Shown one piece after another: positions 46,953 through 55,508 of a stretch of 64,000 nt of DNA. The translations under genes were made by a program, and so were the position numbers. The stretch lies in the NCBI RefSeq assembly GCF_927798115.1, contig NZ_CAKMMG010000001.1, positions 744,001 through 808,000 on the forward strand, in the 5' to 3' direction. This DNA is from Paenibacillus auburnensis (lineage in GTDB: Bacteria; Bacillota; Bacilli; Paenibacillales; Paenibacillaceae). The notes beneath the pieces are model-generated. The model made no database searches. It was not told where the DNA came from and saw only the letters and a program-made list of their open reading frames with translations. Positions within the stretch are counted from its first letter, which is position 1. Every line of letters starts with the position of its first letter.

Positions 46953-48689
46953 TTGAACACGATTAAAATAATGATCGATGGTCTCGAGACGGAAGTCGTC
47001 AAAGGCACCACCGTGCTGGAAGCAGCCCGTGATCAGGGCATTAATATTCCATCCCTCTGCTATTTGAAGGGGGTTAACCATTCTTCAAGCTGCCGGGTAT
47101 GCGTGGTTGAAGTCGGCCCGAGGCTTATCGCATCCTGTACCCTGATTGCAGAAGAGGGCATGAAGATTCTGACGAACACGAAGAAGGTGCGCGATGCACG
47201 CAGAACATCTGTAGAGCTATTGCTCTCCGATCATGACCGGGAATGCCTCAGCTGCTCCCGCGGGGGCGGCTGTGAGCTGCAGACCGTATCGAATGATCTG
47301 AATATCCGTAAAGTTACTTATACCGGTGAACAGTCCAGCCGGGAAAAGGATTATACTTCACCGGCCATTCTGCGTGACGCCTCCAAATGCATCCTCTGCG
47401 GACGCTGCGTTGGCGCTTGCGGCACGGTGCAGACCGTGGGTGCCATCGGCTTCGCCAAACGGGGATTTGATACTGTAATTTCCACAGCCTTTGGCCGGTC
47501 GCTGGCGGAATCCACCTGCGTCAACTGCGGCCAGTGTATTATGGCTTGTCCGGTAGGCGCACTTACAGAGCATGAGAACATCAGTGATGTTTGGAATGCT
47601 ATCGCCGATCCGGGCAAGTATGTTGTCGTACAGACTGCACCTGCCGTACGTGTTGCGCTTGGAGAAGAATTCGGCATGCCTGTCGGCACGCGCACCACCG
47701 GTAAGATGGTGGCTGCACTGCGCAGACTGGGTTTCGATAAAGTGTTCGATACGAACTTCGGGGCGGATCTGACCATTATGGAGGAAGGTACAGAGCTGCT
47801 CTCCCGGCTGAGCAGCGGACAGAATCTGCCGCTGATGACCTCTTGCTGTCCGGGCTGGGTGAAGTTTATGGAGCATAACTTCCCGGATATGCTGGATAAC
47901 CTGTCAACCTGCAAATCCCCGCATGAAATGGAAGGGGCTGTGATTAAATCCTACGTTGCCGGGAAGCTCGGTATTGATCCGCAGAATATTGTTGTCGTCT
48001 CGATTATGCCATGTACGGCGAAGAAGTTCGAAGGTGCACGGGAAGAGCTGTCCCATGAGAATATGCAGGATGTGGACTGGGTACTGACGACCCGTGAGCT
48101 GGCAGCGATGATCAAAGAGGCCGGAATCGACTTTGCGAACCTGAAGGATGAGGCTTTTGATAATCCGCTAGGTATCGGCTCCGGTGCAGGAGCCATCTTC
48201 GGTACAACAGGAGGCGTAGCGGAGGCTGCCCTCCGTACGGTTTTCGAGCTGACCTCAGGCAAACCGCTCGATACCGTCGAATATACCGTTGTCCGCGGCA
48301 TGTCTGGAATCAAGGAGAATACCATTGAGCTGCCGGATGGTAAGCAGATTCGTACTGCGGTTGTTCACGGCCTCGGCAATGCCCGTAGGTTAATGGAAGC
48401 GATGCAGCGGGGGGAGAAAAGCTATGACTTCATGGAAGTGATGGCCTGCGCCGGCGGCTGTATTACCGGAGGCGGACAGCCGATTGTAGATGCCAAAACC
48501 TCCGAGAAGATCGATATCAAAGCCGCACGGGCTAAGGCGATTTACTCCGAGGATGAGGCGCAGACCATCCGTAAATCGCATAACAATCCTTTTATCAAAG
48601 TGCTGTACGAGGAGTTTCTGGGCGAACCGAATGGTCACCTTGCCCATGAACTGCTGCATACGCACTATACGGTGCGCTCGAAGTATTAG
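46953..48689 (+). CDS. hydA: [FeFe] hydrogenase catalytic subunit
   Basis: 578 aa from TTG 46953 (GGAG eight bases upstream). N-terminal [2Fe-2S] domain (CYLKGVNHSSSCRVC), His-ligated cluster motif HDRECLSCSRGGGC, and two [4Fe-4S] clusters (CILCGRCVGAC, CVNCGQCIMACP). H-cluster motifs are complete: L1 TSCCPGW with Cys298 and the proton-relay Cys299, L2 MPCTAKKFE with Cys354, L3 EVMACAGGCITGGGQP with Cys499 and Cys503. A small-subunit-like tail ends the protein. It catalyses H2 formation or uptake in the cytoplasm, as the HydA of a HydABC complex. Confidence 0.96.
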   Translation: MNTIKIMIDGLETEVVKGTTVLEAARDQGINIPSLCYLKGVNHSSSCRVCVVEVGPRLIASCTLIAEEGMKILTNTKKVRDARRTSVELLLSDHDRECLSCSRGGGCELQTVSNDLNIRKVTYTGEQSSREKDYTSPAILRDASKCILCGRCVGACGTVQTVGAIGFAKRGFDTVISTAFGRSLAESTCVNCGQCIMACPVGALTEHENISDVWNAIADPGKYVVVQTAPAVRVALGEEFGMPVGTRTTGKMVAALRRLGFDKVFDTNFGADLTIMEEGTELLSRLSSGQNLPLMTSCCPGWVKFMEHNFPDMLDNLSTCKSPHEMEGAVIKSYVAGKLGIDPQNIVVVSIMPCTAKKFEGAREELSHENMQDVDWVLTTRELAAMIKEAGIDFANLKDEAFDNPLGIGSGAGAIFGTTGGVAEAALRTVFELTSGKPLDTVEYTVVRGMSGIKENTIELPDGKQIRTAVVHGLGNARRLMEAMQRGEKSYDFMEVMACAGGCITGGGQPIVDAKTSEKIDIKAARAKAIYSEDEAQTIRKSHNNPFIKVLYEEFLGEPNGHLAHELLHTHYTVRSKY

Positions 48690-48694
48690 GTGAG

Positions 48695-48746
48695 CCTTCC
48701 CGGAGCAGAGAGATGTTGTCCGGTGATGGTCCGGGAAGGTGAGTTT
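48695..48746 (+). terminator. Terminator-like hairpin after hydA
   Basis: CCTTCCCGGA and TCCGGGAAGG form a perfect 10-bp stem with a 25-base loop followed by TGAGTTTTG. The T-run is short, so partial termination or transcript stabilisation is possible. Confidence 0.5.
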
Positions 48747-48849
48747 TGAGGTTAAGTCAACACTTTCTAAATCAATTTTTAACTTGAATTGCAAGATGAT
48801 TATGCTAATTACATTGAACTTTCAAAATAATATTCAGGGAAAAGTGGCG

Positions 48850-48975
48850 GAGGGGAATTTTGGAACTGTAGGAGCGGTAGAGTCCGCCTTTGTCTGCATA
48901 TTTCTACCGCTAGAGGCGGTTAAATCAGGAAATCTGCAGACAACAGCGGCCGGAAGTCCAAATATTTTCTGGAGT
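48850..48975. repeat. Structured repeat-like element between hydA and hydG
   Basis: An inverted repeat TTGTCTGCATATTTC (48890-48904) / GAAATCTGCAGACAA (48929-48943), one mismatch, encloses a small ACCGC/GCGGT hairpin (48906-48920) and is flanked by further GC-rich segments. The sequence style (GGAGCGGTAG ... TTTGTCTGC ... CAGACAACAGCGGCCGG) resembles dispersed palindromic repeats I recall from Paenibacillus chromosomes. No ORF fits. The rest of this 332-base gap is AT-rich, and the hydG ribosome site ends it. Confidence 0.55.
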
Positions 48976-49030
48976 CACGGCAATCCCAAATAATTTCATT
49001 AGTTAATTAACTTTTAGGAGGATGGTGAAA

Positions 49031-50455
49031 TTGCGGAAGGATTGGGAACCAGCGGACTTTATCAATGACGCAGAGATATTATCCAGTCTGGAAGAGGCGA
49101 AGAGTCTGGCCGGGGAAGAGGCTGTTGTCCGGGCCATTTTAGAGAAAGCCAGGTGCTGCAAGGGATTGACCCACCGGGAAGCCGCAGTGCTCCTGGAGGT
49201 TACTGATAAAGAAATTCTGGCCGAGATTTACAGCTCGGCAAGGGTGATTAAGGAGAAAATATACGGCAACAGAATTGTCTTATTTGCTCCTTTGTATATA
49301 AGCAATTATTGTGTCAATAACTGCGAATACTGCGGGTATAAACAGTCCAATCAGGATTTTGTAAGGCGAAAGCTGAGCAAGGATGAATTGGCGGATGAAG
49401 TCCGTGTGCTGCAGGGTCTGGGCCATAAGCGCCTGGTTATTGAAGCAGGAGAAGATCATGTGCAATGTGACATTGACTATGTCGTTGATGCGATCAAAAC
49501 GGTGTATTCCGTAAAGGTCGATAATGGCAGCATCCGCCGCGTGAACATCAATATTGCAGCAACCACAATTGAAGATTACCAAAAGCTGAGGGATGCGGAG
49601 ATAGGGACCTATATTCTTTTTCAGGAGACCTATCATAGACCCACCTATGCAGCGCTGCATCACAACGGTCCAAAACGGGATTATGACTGGCATACCACGG
49701 CCATGGACCGCGCTCAGATGGGCGGGATTGATGACGTCGGCGTAGGTGTTCTTTACGGATTATATGACCACAAATATGACACCATTGCGATGTTAATGCA
49801 TGCAGAACACCTGGAAGAACGGTTCGGGGTCGGCCCGCATACGGTATCCGTTCCCCGATTGCGCGAGGCGGACAATGTAAATTTGAAAACGTATCCATTC
49901 CTGGTGAAGGATGATGACTTCAAGCAGCTGGTTGCCGTTCTGCGGCTGTCCGTTCCTTATGCCGGGATGATTCTTTCCACCCGTGAAGCGTCGGCTTTCC
50001 GCGATGAGGTCATTCAACTCGGGATTTCCCAAGTGAGCGCCGGGTCCAGTACAGGTGTAGGCGGTTATATGGAGGCAAAGCAGGGATTAGCAGGGATGTC
50101 CAAGGAAAAACCGCAATTCGAAGTTGGTGATCATCGTTCGCCTGAAGAAATTATCCGCGGACTTTGCCGGGATGGCTATGTGCCCAGTTATTGTACCGCC
50201 TGTTACCGGGAAGGGCGCACCGGTGACCGGTTCATGCGTCTGGCGAAATCGGGGCAGATTCATAACGTGTGCCAGCCGAACTCGCTTTTAACCTTTAAAG
50301 AATATTTACTGGATTACGCAGATGAGGAAACCCGCGCACTCGGTGAAGAAATCATCCGCAAAGGGCTAGATGATATTCCCAAGGAAGCCGCGCGGAAAAT
50401 TACTAAAGACCGGCTGGAGCGGCTCGAAAACGGAGAGCGGGATTTGCGCTTTTAA
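49031..50455 (+). CDS. hydG: [FeFe]-hydrogenase maturase HydG (tyrosine lyase, radical SAM)
   Basis: 474 aa from TTG 49031, nine bases after AGGAGG (ATG 49022 abuts the site). The radical SAM motif is Cys94, Cys98, Cys101 (NYCVNNCEYCGYKQ). The C-terminal CX2CX22C that binds the five-iron auxiliary cluster is Cys388, Cys391, Cys414. HydG cleaves tyrosine to make CO and cyanide and delivers an Fe(CO)2CN synthon. It belongs to the same strand-wise cluster as hydE and hydF. Confidence 0.95.
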   Translation: MRKDWEPADFINDAEILSSLEEAKSLAGEEAVVRAILEKARCCKGLTHREAAVLLEVTDKEILAEIYSSARVIKEKIYGNRIVLFAPLYISNYCVNNCEYCGYKQSNQDFVRRKLSKDELADEVRVLQGLGHKRLVIEAGEDHVQCDIDYVVDAIKTVYSVKVDNGSIRRVNINIAATTIEDYQKLRDAEIGTYILFQETYHRPTYAALHHNGPKRDYDWHTTAMDRAQMGGIDDVGVGVLYGLYDHKYDTIAMLMHAEHLEERFGVGPHTVSVPRLREADNVNLKTYPFLVKDDDFKQLVAVLRLSVPYAGMILSTREASAFRDEVIQLGISQVSAGSSTGVGGYMEAKQGLAGMSKEKPQFEVGDHRSPEEIIRGLCRDGYVPSYCTACYREGRTGDRFMRLAKSGQIHNVCQPNSLLTFKEYLLDYADEETRALGEEIIRKGLDDIPKEAARKITKDRLERLENGERDLRF

Positions 50456-50479
50456 TAGACCCATAAGGAGAGATTCGCA

Positions 50480-51679
50480 ATGCAAACCACACCGCAATCT
50501 AACAAGATGCATATTGCAGTATTTGGCCGGAGAAATTCCGGGAAATCCAGTCTGATCAACGGGCTCACCGGTATGCCTTTTCTGATTGTTAACGACAAGC
50601 CGGGTACAACGACTGAACCGGTCTTCCAGGCTTTTGACATCCCGATAGTAGGTCCGGTAATTATCGTCGATACTGCCGGGATTGATGACGAATCCGATCT
50701 TGGCCGTTTCCGTGTGCAGAAGACCCGTGAGGTTATGGATCTGACCGATCTAAGCCTGCTGATCTTCTCGGGGGAGTCAGATGACTATAAGCTGGAAAAG
50801 GAATGGTACCATGAGCTGGTCAAACGCAACATTCCCGTGATCGGTGTGATTACAAAAGTAGATGATCATTATGTCGATGTGGATCTGTTAAAAACCGAAT
50901 TGAAGATTCCGTTCGTCAAAATCAGTTCAAAGAAAAATATAAATTTCGGAAGCCTGCGCCATGCGATACGCGATTTCGCCCCTGCCGAATTTGAGCGTTC
51001 CAGTATTCTTGGCGATCTGGTGAACCAGGGTGAAGTCGTGGTGATGGTTATGCCGGAGACGATACCTGCACCGAAATACCGTTTAGTGTCCTCCCAGCAG
51101 CAAATCCTGCGTGATTTACTGGATCATCATGTAATGGCTTTGTCCGTTACTGAGGTTGAACTTCCGACACTGCTGATGAACCTCAAAGGGATGCCGGATC
51201 TGGTTATCACGGATTCCCAGGTATACGACAGTGTGAGCGAAATTCTTCCGGCCAACGTGCCGTTAACCACCTTTGCCATTCTAATGGCGCGGTTTAAGGG
51301 GGATTTGCCGACCTTTGTAGCAGGGGCTGAAACGATTTCCAGCCTGCAGCCGGGGGATAAGGTGCTGCTGTCCGAGGCCTGTATCCATCATCCGCATAAC
51401 GGCGAGATTGACCGTGAACTGGTGAAAGCAAAGCTACAGGAAATAGCAGGAGGCAAATTGGAGATCAGAACCAGTGTAGGGCCCGACTTCCCGGCCAATC
51501 TAACCGGGTATAAGCTGATTGTGCACTGTGGCGGCTGTATATTCAACCGGAAGCAGCTGATGAACCGGCTGGCGAGCTCGGGAGAACAGCGGGTGCCGAT
51601 CACGAATTACGGTATTGCCTTTGCTTATTTCAAAGGCATCCTGCCGCGTGTACTTGAAATAATGCATGTGAATTCTTAA
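50480..51679 (+). CDS. hydF: [FeFe]-hydrogenase maturation GTPase HydF, copy 1
   Basis: 399 aa. The GTPase domain has P-loop FGRRNSGKSSLIN, G3 DTAGID and a TKVD G4 motif (standard is NKxD). The cluster ligands of the C-terminal domain are present: Cys301-x-His303 (EACIHHP) and the HCGGC motif with Cys350 and Cys353. HydF is the scaffold on which the diiron subcluster is finished before transfer to HydA. Spacing to hydG is 24 bases and to aspA 20 bases, consistent with one operon. Confidence 0.94.
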   Translation: MQTTPQSNKMHIAVFGRRNSGKSSLINGLTGMPFLIVNDKPGTTTEPVFQAFDIPIVGPVIIVDTAGIDDESDLGRFRVQKTREVMDLTDLSLLIFSGESDDYKLEKEWYHELVKRNIPVIGVITKVDDHYVDVDLLKTELKIPFVKISSKKNINFGSLRHAIRDFAPAEFERSSILGDLVNQGEVVVMVMPETIPAPKYRLVSSQQQILRDLLDHHVMALSVTEVELPTLLMNLKGMPDLVITDSQVYDSVSEILPANVPLTTFAILMARFKGDLPTFVAGAETISSLQPGDKVLLSEACIHHPHNGEIDRELVKAKLQEIAGGKLEIRTSVGPDFPANLTGYKLIVHCGGCIFNRKQLMNRLASSGEQRVPITNYGIAFAYFKGILPRVLEIMHVNS

Positions 51680-51699
51680 CTTAAGGAGCCGTCAAAACG

Positions 51700-53112
51700 A
51701 TGGAGGAGCTATGCAGAGCAATGCGCCGTGAACAGGATGCATTAGGCATCAGGGATATTCCAACGTCCGCATATTATGGAATTCAAACGGCCCGGGCCAT
51801 GGAGAACTTCCCTGTAAGCGGGCGGGCAGTTAACCCGAATTTGATCCGGAGCCTGGTCACGGTTAAAAAAGCGGCTGCGCTGACTCACTTGAAGCTAAAA
51901 ACGTATCCGGCGGAGATTGCTTCGGCCATCGTGCAGGCTTGTGATGACATTCAGGCCGGGAATTACTTGGAGCAGTTTACTGTTGATGCACTGCAGGGCG
52001 GTGCAGGCACTTCAACCAATATGAATGTTAATGAAGTATTGGCAAATCGGGCGATTGAGCTGTTGGGCGGGGTGCTTGGAGACTACACGCTGGTGCATCC
52101 GCTGGATCACGTCAACTGCTGTCAATCCACGAATGACGTCTACCCGACCGCGCTGAGAATTGCTGCTATTGGCCTGGTCCGCAGACTCAGTGAGGCGTTC
52201 GCTTCCCTTCAGGAGACTTTGCAGGAGAAAGAGCTTGAATTCGCAGATGTGCTGAAGCTGGGACGCACGGAACTGATGGATGCCCTGCCGATGACGGCGG
52301 GCCAGGGCTTCGGGGCTTATGCCAAAGCGGTCGCAAGAGACCGCTGGCGGCTCTATAAAGCTGAGGAGCGGCTGAGGGAAATCAACATTGGCGGTACAGC
52401 GATCGGCACCGGAATGAATGCACCGGCCAAGTATACATTTTATATGACTGATCTGCTGCAGGATCTGACCGGCTATGGTCTGGCACGCAGTGAATTTCCA
52501 ATGGACCCGACGCAGAATATGGATGTGTTCGTTGAAGTCTCCGGTCTGCTAAAGGCCGCCTCTGTGAATCTGCTGAAGCTCTCAGGTGATCTCCGCCTGC
52601 TGGCAAGCGGACCTGCAGGCGGGCTTGGGGAGCTTAAGCTCCCGGCTGTACAGGCAGGATCTTCGATCATGCCCGGTAAGGTCAATCCGGTAATGGCCGA
52701 GATGACCGGACTCGCAGCGATGCGCGTAATCGCCAATGATACAGCAGTTACCCTGGCTGCTGCCGGCGGACAGCTGGAGCTGAACGCTTTTATGCCGCTA
52801 ATTGCGGAATCACTGCTGGAATCGCTGGAGATTCTGGACCATGCCGTCCGGTTGTTCGAGGAACGCTGTGTACGGGGGATTCTCGTCCATGCAGAACGGT
52901 GCAATGAGCTACTGGAGAACTCCGCCGTGCTTGCTGCCGCATTCATAGGCCACATCGGTTATGAGATGAGTACTGAAGTTGCTAAAAGAGCCAGCCGGGA
53001 AGGTAAACCTGTACGCCAAGTGCTTCTGGAATCCCGGCTGCTTCCAGTGGAGCAAATTGATCAGATATTGAATCTTAATCAGATCACGAAACCCGGTGTA
53101 CCCGGCAAATAA
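51700..53112 (+). CDS. aspA: Aspartate ammonia-lyase
   Basis: 470 aa of the fumarase/aspartase superfamily: N-terminal IPTSAYYGIQTARAMENFPV, a central helical bundle with GGAGTSTNMNVNEVLANRAIE and the C3 signature GSSIMPGKVNPVMAEM; NDVYPTALR is as in aspartases. It converts aspartate to fumarate and ammonium. Placed between two hydF genes, it could supply ammonium for the amine of the H-cluster bridging ligand or feed fumarate to redox balance; the first idea follows from frequent hyd-aspA neighbourhoods and is inference. Confidence 0.9.
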   Translation: MEELCRAMRREQDALGIRDIPTSAYYGIQTARAMENFPVSGRAVNPNLIRSLVTVKKAAALTHLKLKTYPAEIASAIVQACDDIQAGNYLEQFTVDALQGGAGTSTNMNVNEVLANRAIELLGGVLGDYTLVHPLDHVNCCQSTNDVYPTALRIAAIGLVRRLSEAFASLQETLQEKELEFADVLKLGRTELMDALPMTAGQGFGAYAKAVARDRWRLYKAEERLREINIGGTAIGTGMNAPAKYTFYMTDLLQDLTGYGLARSEFPMDPTQNMDVFVEVSGLLKAASVNLLKLSGDLRLLASGPAGGLGELKLPAVQAGSSIMPGKVNPVMAEMTGLAAMRVIANDTAVTLAAAGGQLELNAFMPLIAESLLESLEILDHAVRLFEERCVRGILVHAERCNELLENSAVLAAAFIGHIGYEMSTEVAKRASREGKPVRQVLLESRLLPVEQIDQILNLNQITKPGVPGK

Positions 53113-53157
53113 ACAATACTTGCGTTCACTTAAACTTTGGCACAAGGAGAGAATAAC

Positions 53158-54441
53158 GTGAGCCTGAACGAATCCCCCCGTGGAAGCCGCCTGCATATCG
53201 CCTTATTCGGCAGGCGCAATGCCGGCAAATCCAGCCTGATCAATGCGCTGGCTAAGCAGGATATTGCTGTTGTGTCTCCGGTGGGAGGGACGACTACTGA
53301 CCCTGTCTATAAATCAATGGAGCTGCTTCCGCTCGGACCTGTTGTGCTAATAGATACAGCAGGTCTGGATGATGAAGGAGAGCTCGGGGGGCAGCGCAAA
53401 AAGAAAACACTGGAAGTGTTGAACAAAACCGATATTGCCCTGCTGATTATCGGTGCTGACAGCGGTGTAACCTCCTTTGACAAGGAGATTGCCGGACTTA
53501 TCCAGAGCAAAAACATCCCTGTCATTGGGGTATTAAATAAAACAGATTTGTTAAACAGGACAGAAGATCCGGATGGCAAAGACCTTGCAGCACTTGTGAA
53601 AATAACGCAAGAGTGGTTGGGATTCCAAGTCATCCCTGCCTCTGCGGCAGAGCAGCAGGGGGTCAGCAAGCTAAGGAAAGCGCTGACTACTGCAGTTCCG
53701 GAGGAGGATGGCCGCTTCCGCATTGTAGGTGACCTTCTGACTCCCGGTGATCTAGTTGTTCTGGTCGTCCCGATTGACAAAGCAGCCCCCAAAGGCAGGC
53801 TCATTCTGCCCCAGCAGCAGACCATCCGTGATATTCTGGAGAGTGATGCCATAGCGGTCGTTACCAAGGAACATGAACTGAAGCAAACCCTGGAGAGCCT
53901 AGGCAGGAAGCCGCGGCTGGTGATTACAGATTCGCAGGTTTTTCTGAAGGTTGCCGCCGATACACACAAGGACATTCCGCTTACCTCATTCTCCATCCTG
54001 TTCGCCAGACATAAGGGAAATTTGGAGGAACTGGTCAGAGGTGCGCGGGCGATTGACCGACTGCAGGATGGAGACAAGGTGCTGATCGCCGAACCCTGTA
54101 CTCACCATACCCAGCCGGACGATATCGGCAGTGTGAAGCTTCCGCGCTGGATCCGGCAGGCGACCGGCAGGAATATCGAGTTTCATCATGCAAATGGCAT
54201 GAGCTTCCCTGATAACGTGAACGAATATGCGCTCATTGTGCATTGCGGCGGCTGTATGATCAACCGCAGGCAGATGCTCTGGCGGATGGAGCAGGCGGCC
54301 TTATACGGTGTGCCCATCGTCAATTACGGCGTGGCCATTGCCCATGTGCAGGGGATCCTGGAGCGCGCGATATCCCCATTTCCGCTTGCGCGTCTGGCTT
54401 GGGAGGAAGATGAAGCGGGCAGGAATAGTGGCGATTGTTAG
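53158..54441 (+). CDS. hydF: [FeFe]-hydrogenase maturation GTPase HydF, copy 2
   Basis: 427 aa from GTG 53158 (AAGGAGAG upstream; the TTG at 53137 lies before the site). P-loop FGRRNAGKSSLINAL, G3 DTAGLD and a standard NKTD. The cluster ligands are intact: Cys314-x-His (EPCTHH) and HCGGC with Cys363 and Cys366. It is about 28 aa longer than copy 1, partly at the C-terminus. Both copies keep every residue known to matter, so neither looks like a pseudogene. A terminator follows. Confidence 0.93.
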   Translation: MSLNESPRGSRLHIALFGRRNAGKSSLINALAKQDIAVVSPVGGTTTDPVYKSMELLPLGPVVLIDTAGLDDEGELGGQRKKKTLEVLNKTDIALLIIGADSGVTSFDKEIAGLIQSKNIPVIGVLNKTDLLNRTEDPDGKDLAALVKITQEWLGFQVIPASAAEQQGVSKLRKALTTAVPEEDGRFRIVGDLLTPGDLVVLVVPIDKAAPKGRLILPQQQTIRDILESDAIAVVTKEHELKQTLESLGRKPRLVITDSQVFLKVAADTHKDIPLTSFSILFARHKGNLEELVRGARAIDRLQDGDKVLIAEPCTHHTQPDDIGSVKLPRWIRQATGRNIEFHHANGMSFPDNVNEYALIVHCGGCMINRRQMLWRMEQAALYGVPIVNYGVAIAHVQGILERAISPFPLARLAWEEDEAGRNSGDC

Positions 54442-54483
54442 AAATCCGGTTGTGAAATCTATAATCTTTGGTCACGTAAAATA

Positions 54484-54521
54484 AACAAGCCGATCTGTTA
54501 AATAACAGAATCGGCTTGTTA
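54484..54521. terminator. Strong bidirectional terminator
   Basis: AACAAGCCGAT and ATCGGCTTGTT form an 11-bp stem, extended by CTGTT/AACAG, between the hydrogen cluster and the convergent NlpC/P60 gene. Confidence 0.92.
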
Positions 54522-54554
54522 TATTGCATTGATTATAGAATTAGATTCATAGAC

Positions 54555-55202
54555 TTATTCAAAATTGTACAGCCAATCCCAAGCATCTCCAATAGCCTGA
54601 TCCTGAGATGAATCGTCAGCGGCAGATGGGGCGGAAGTGTCCGGGGAAGCTACAGCCGGTCCGCTATCCGTTGCCGCTTGTCCGTTTGCAGGTAATACGC
54701 GGCGTGCGGTTGTATAGTGGGAATCCCACCAGCCGGTATCGAGGGGAGTAATTGTCACTCCATCATCGCCGTAAGTGTGAAGTATTTTACCGTCACCCAT
54801 ATATATAGCTACATGATGCACCGGAGAATAGAAAAATACAAGATCACCAGGCTGCAGTTCATTTCTAGGGATAAATGTGCCAACGGTCGATTGTTGTTTT
54901 GAAGAACGGGGCAGGGAGATTCCATGTTGTTCAAAGACAAATTGCGTAAATGAAGAGCAGTCAAAAGAACTGGTAATCCCTGATTCAGCCCCGTACTCAT
55001 AACGAACTCCCTGATACTTCAATCCCGTTGCAATAACTTGATCAGCGATGCTGGCAGAGACGGAGCTCGCAGGCGTTGTACTTGTTGCCGCATAGGCAGT
55101 ACTATTGTTCCCGGTAATTCCGGTTCCGGCTGCTAATAAGGCTGCCCCTAAGCTGACTCCGATCGTGAAGTTGCGGATACGTCTTTTGTGAGTTGTATTC
55201 AT
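54555..55202 (-). CDS. Secreted NlpC/P60 (C40) peptidoglycan endopeptidase
   Basis: 215 aa with a Sec signal peptide (KRRIR start, hydrophobic stretch, probable cut after TAYA, residue about 38). The C40 domain has catalytic Cys82 (SSFDCSSFTQFVF) and catalytic His130 (PVHHVAIYMGDGKI), with His142 nearby. A Ser/Ala/Asp-rich linker and a short WDWLYNFE tail follow. There are no LysM or SH3 repeats, so it is a minimal hydrolase that would cut wall peptides outside the cell. AGGAGGT precedes the start. Confidence 0.9.
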   Translation of the reverse strand: MNTTHKRRIRNFTIGVSLGAALLAAGTGITGNNSTAYAATSTTPASSVSASIADQVIATGLKYQGVRYEYGAESGITSSFDCSSFTQFVFEQHGISLPRSSKQQSTVGTFIPRNELQPGDLVFFYSPVHHVAIYMGDGKILHTYGDDGVTITPLDTGWWDSHYTTARRVLPANGQAATDSGPAVASPDTSAPSAADDSSQDQAIGDAWDWLYNFE

Positions 55203-55405
55203 GTGTTACCTCCTGTTGCTGCAGTCTGGTCTATCACCTGAATCAACCCTAACATAGTTTTTCTTAACATAAATTGCTAAGGACCTTGATAGTACGGTAC
55301 CCGCAAGGCTTCTAAGCCATTTATTAAAAAAAGATTACAATCTTGTCATAAGTTTTTGTTGACATGTAAGGCTGCATGAGAGTTCCATGATTTTTGCTGA
55401 GTGAA

Positions 55406-55425
55406 TCTTAATGCAATCTTAATGC
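55406..55425 (+). promoter_or_regulatory. KdpE-type operator, site A (before kdpD)
   Basis: Two TCTTAATGC units 11 bases apart form a direct repeat, the usual pattern of OmpR-family regulators. The same motif recurs at 58997 and 59270. An extended -10 (TGC-TATACT, 55463-55471) lies downstream. The rest of the 306-base gap (55203-55508) holds divergent AT-rich promoters and no riboswitch. Confidence 0.6.
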
Positions 55426-55508
55426 TAGGGTCGAAGTTGTAATACTACGCTGATTTTGTGCATGCTATACTAGCTAACAGCAACTATATTGTCAGAAAGG
55501 GGCTTAAC

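Noticed and set aside
47351..47914. 187-aa ORF antisense to hydA
   Set aside because: Shadow of the hydrogenase coding frame; no start signal or domain.
53307..54077. 256-aa ORF antisense to the second hydF
   Set aside because: Ser/Arg-rich low-complexity product, no motif, and the opposite strand carries an intact HydF.
55203..55457. c-di-AMP riboswitch before the NlpC/P60 gene
   Set aside because: Such genes often carry this leader, so I looked on the minus strand; none of the conserved blocks (GGGGAACC, CCCGAATCCG, CAGCTAACC) is present.
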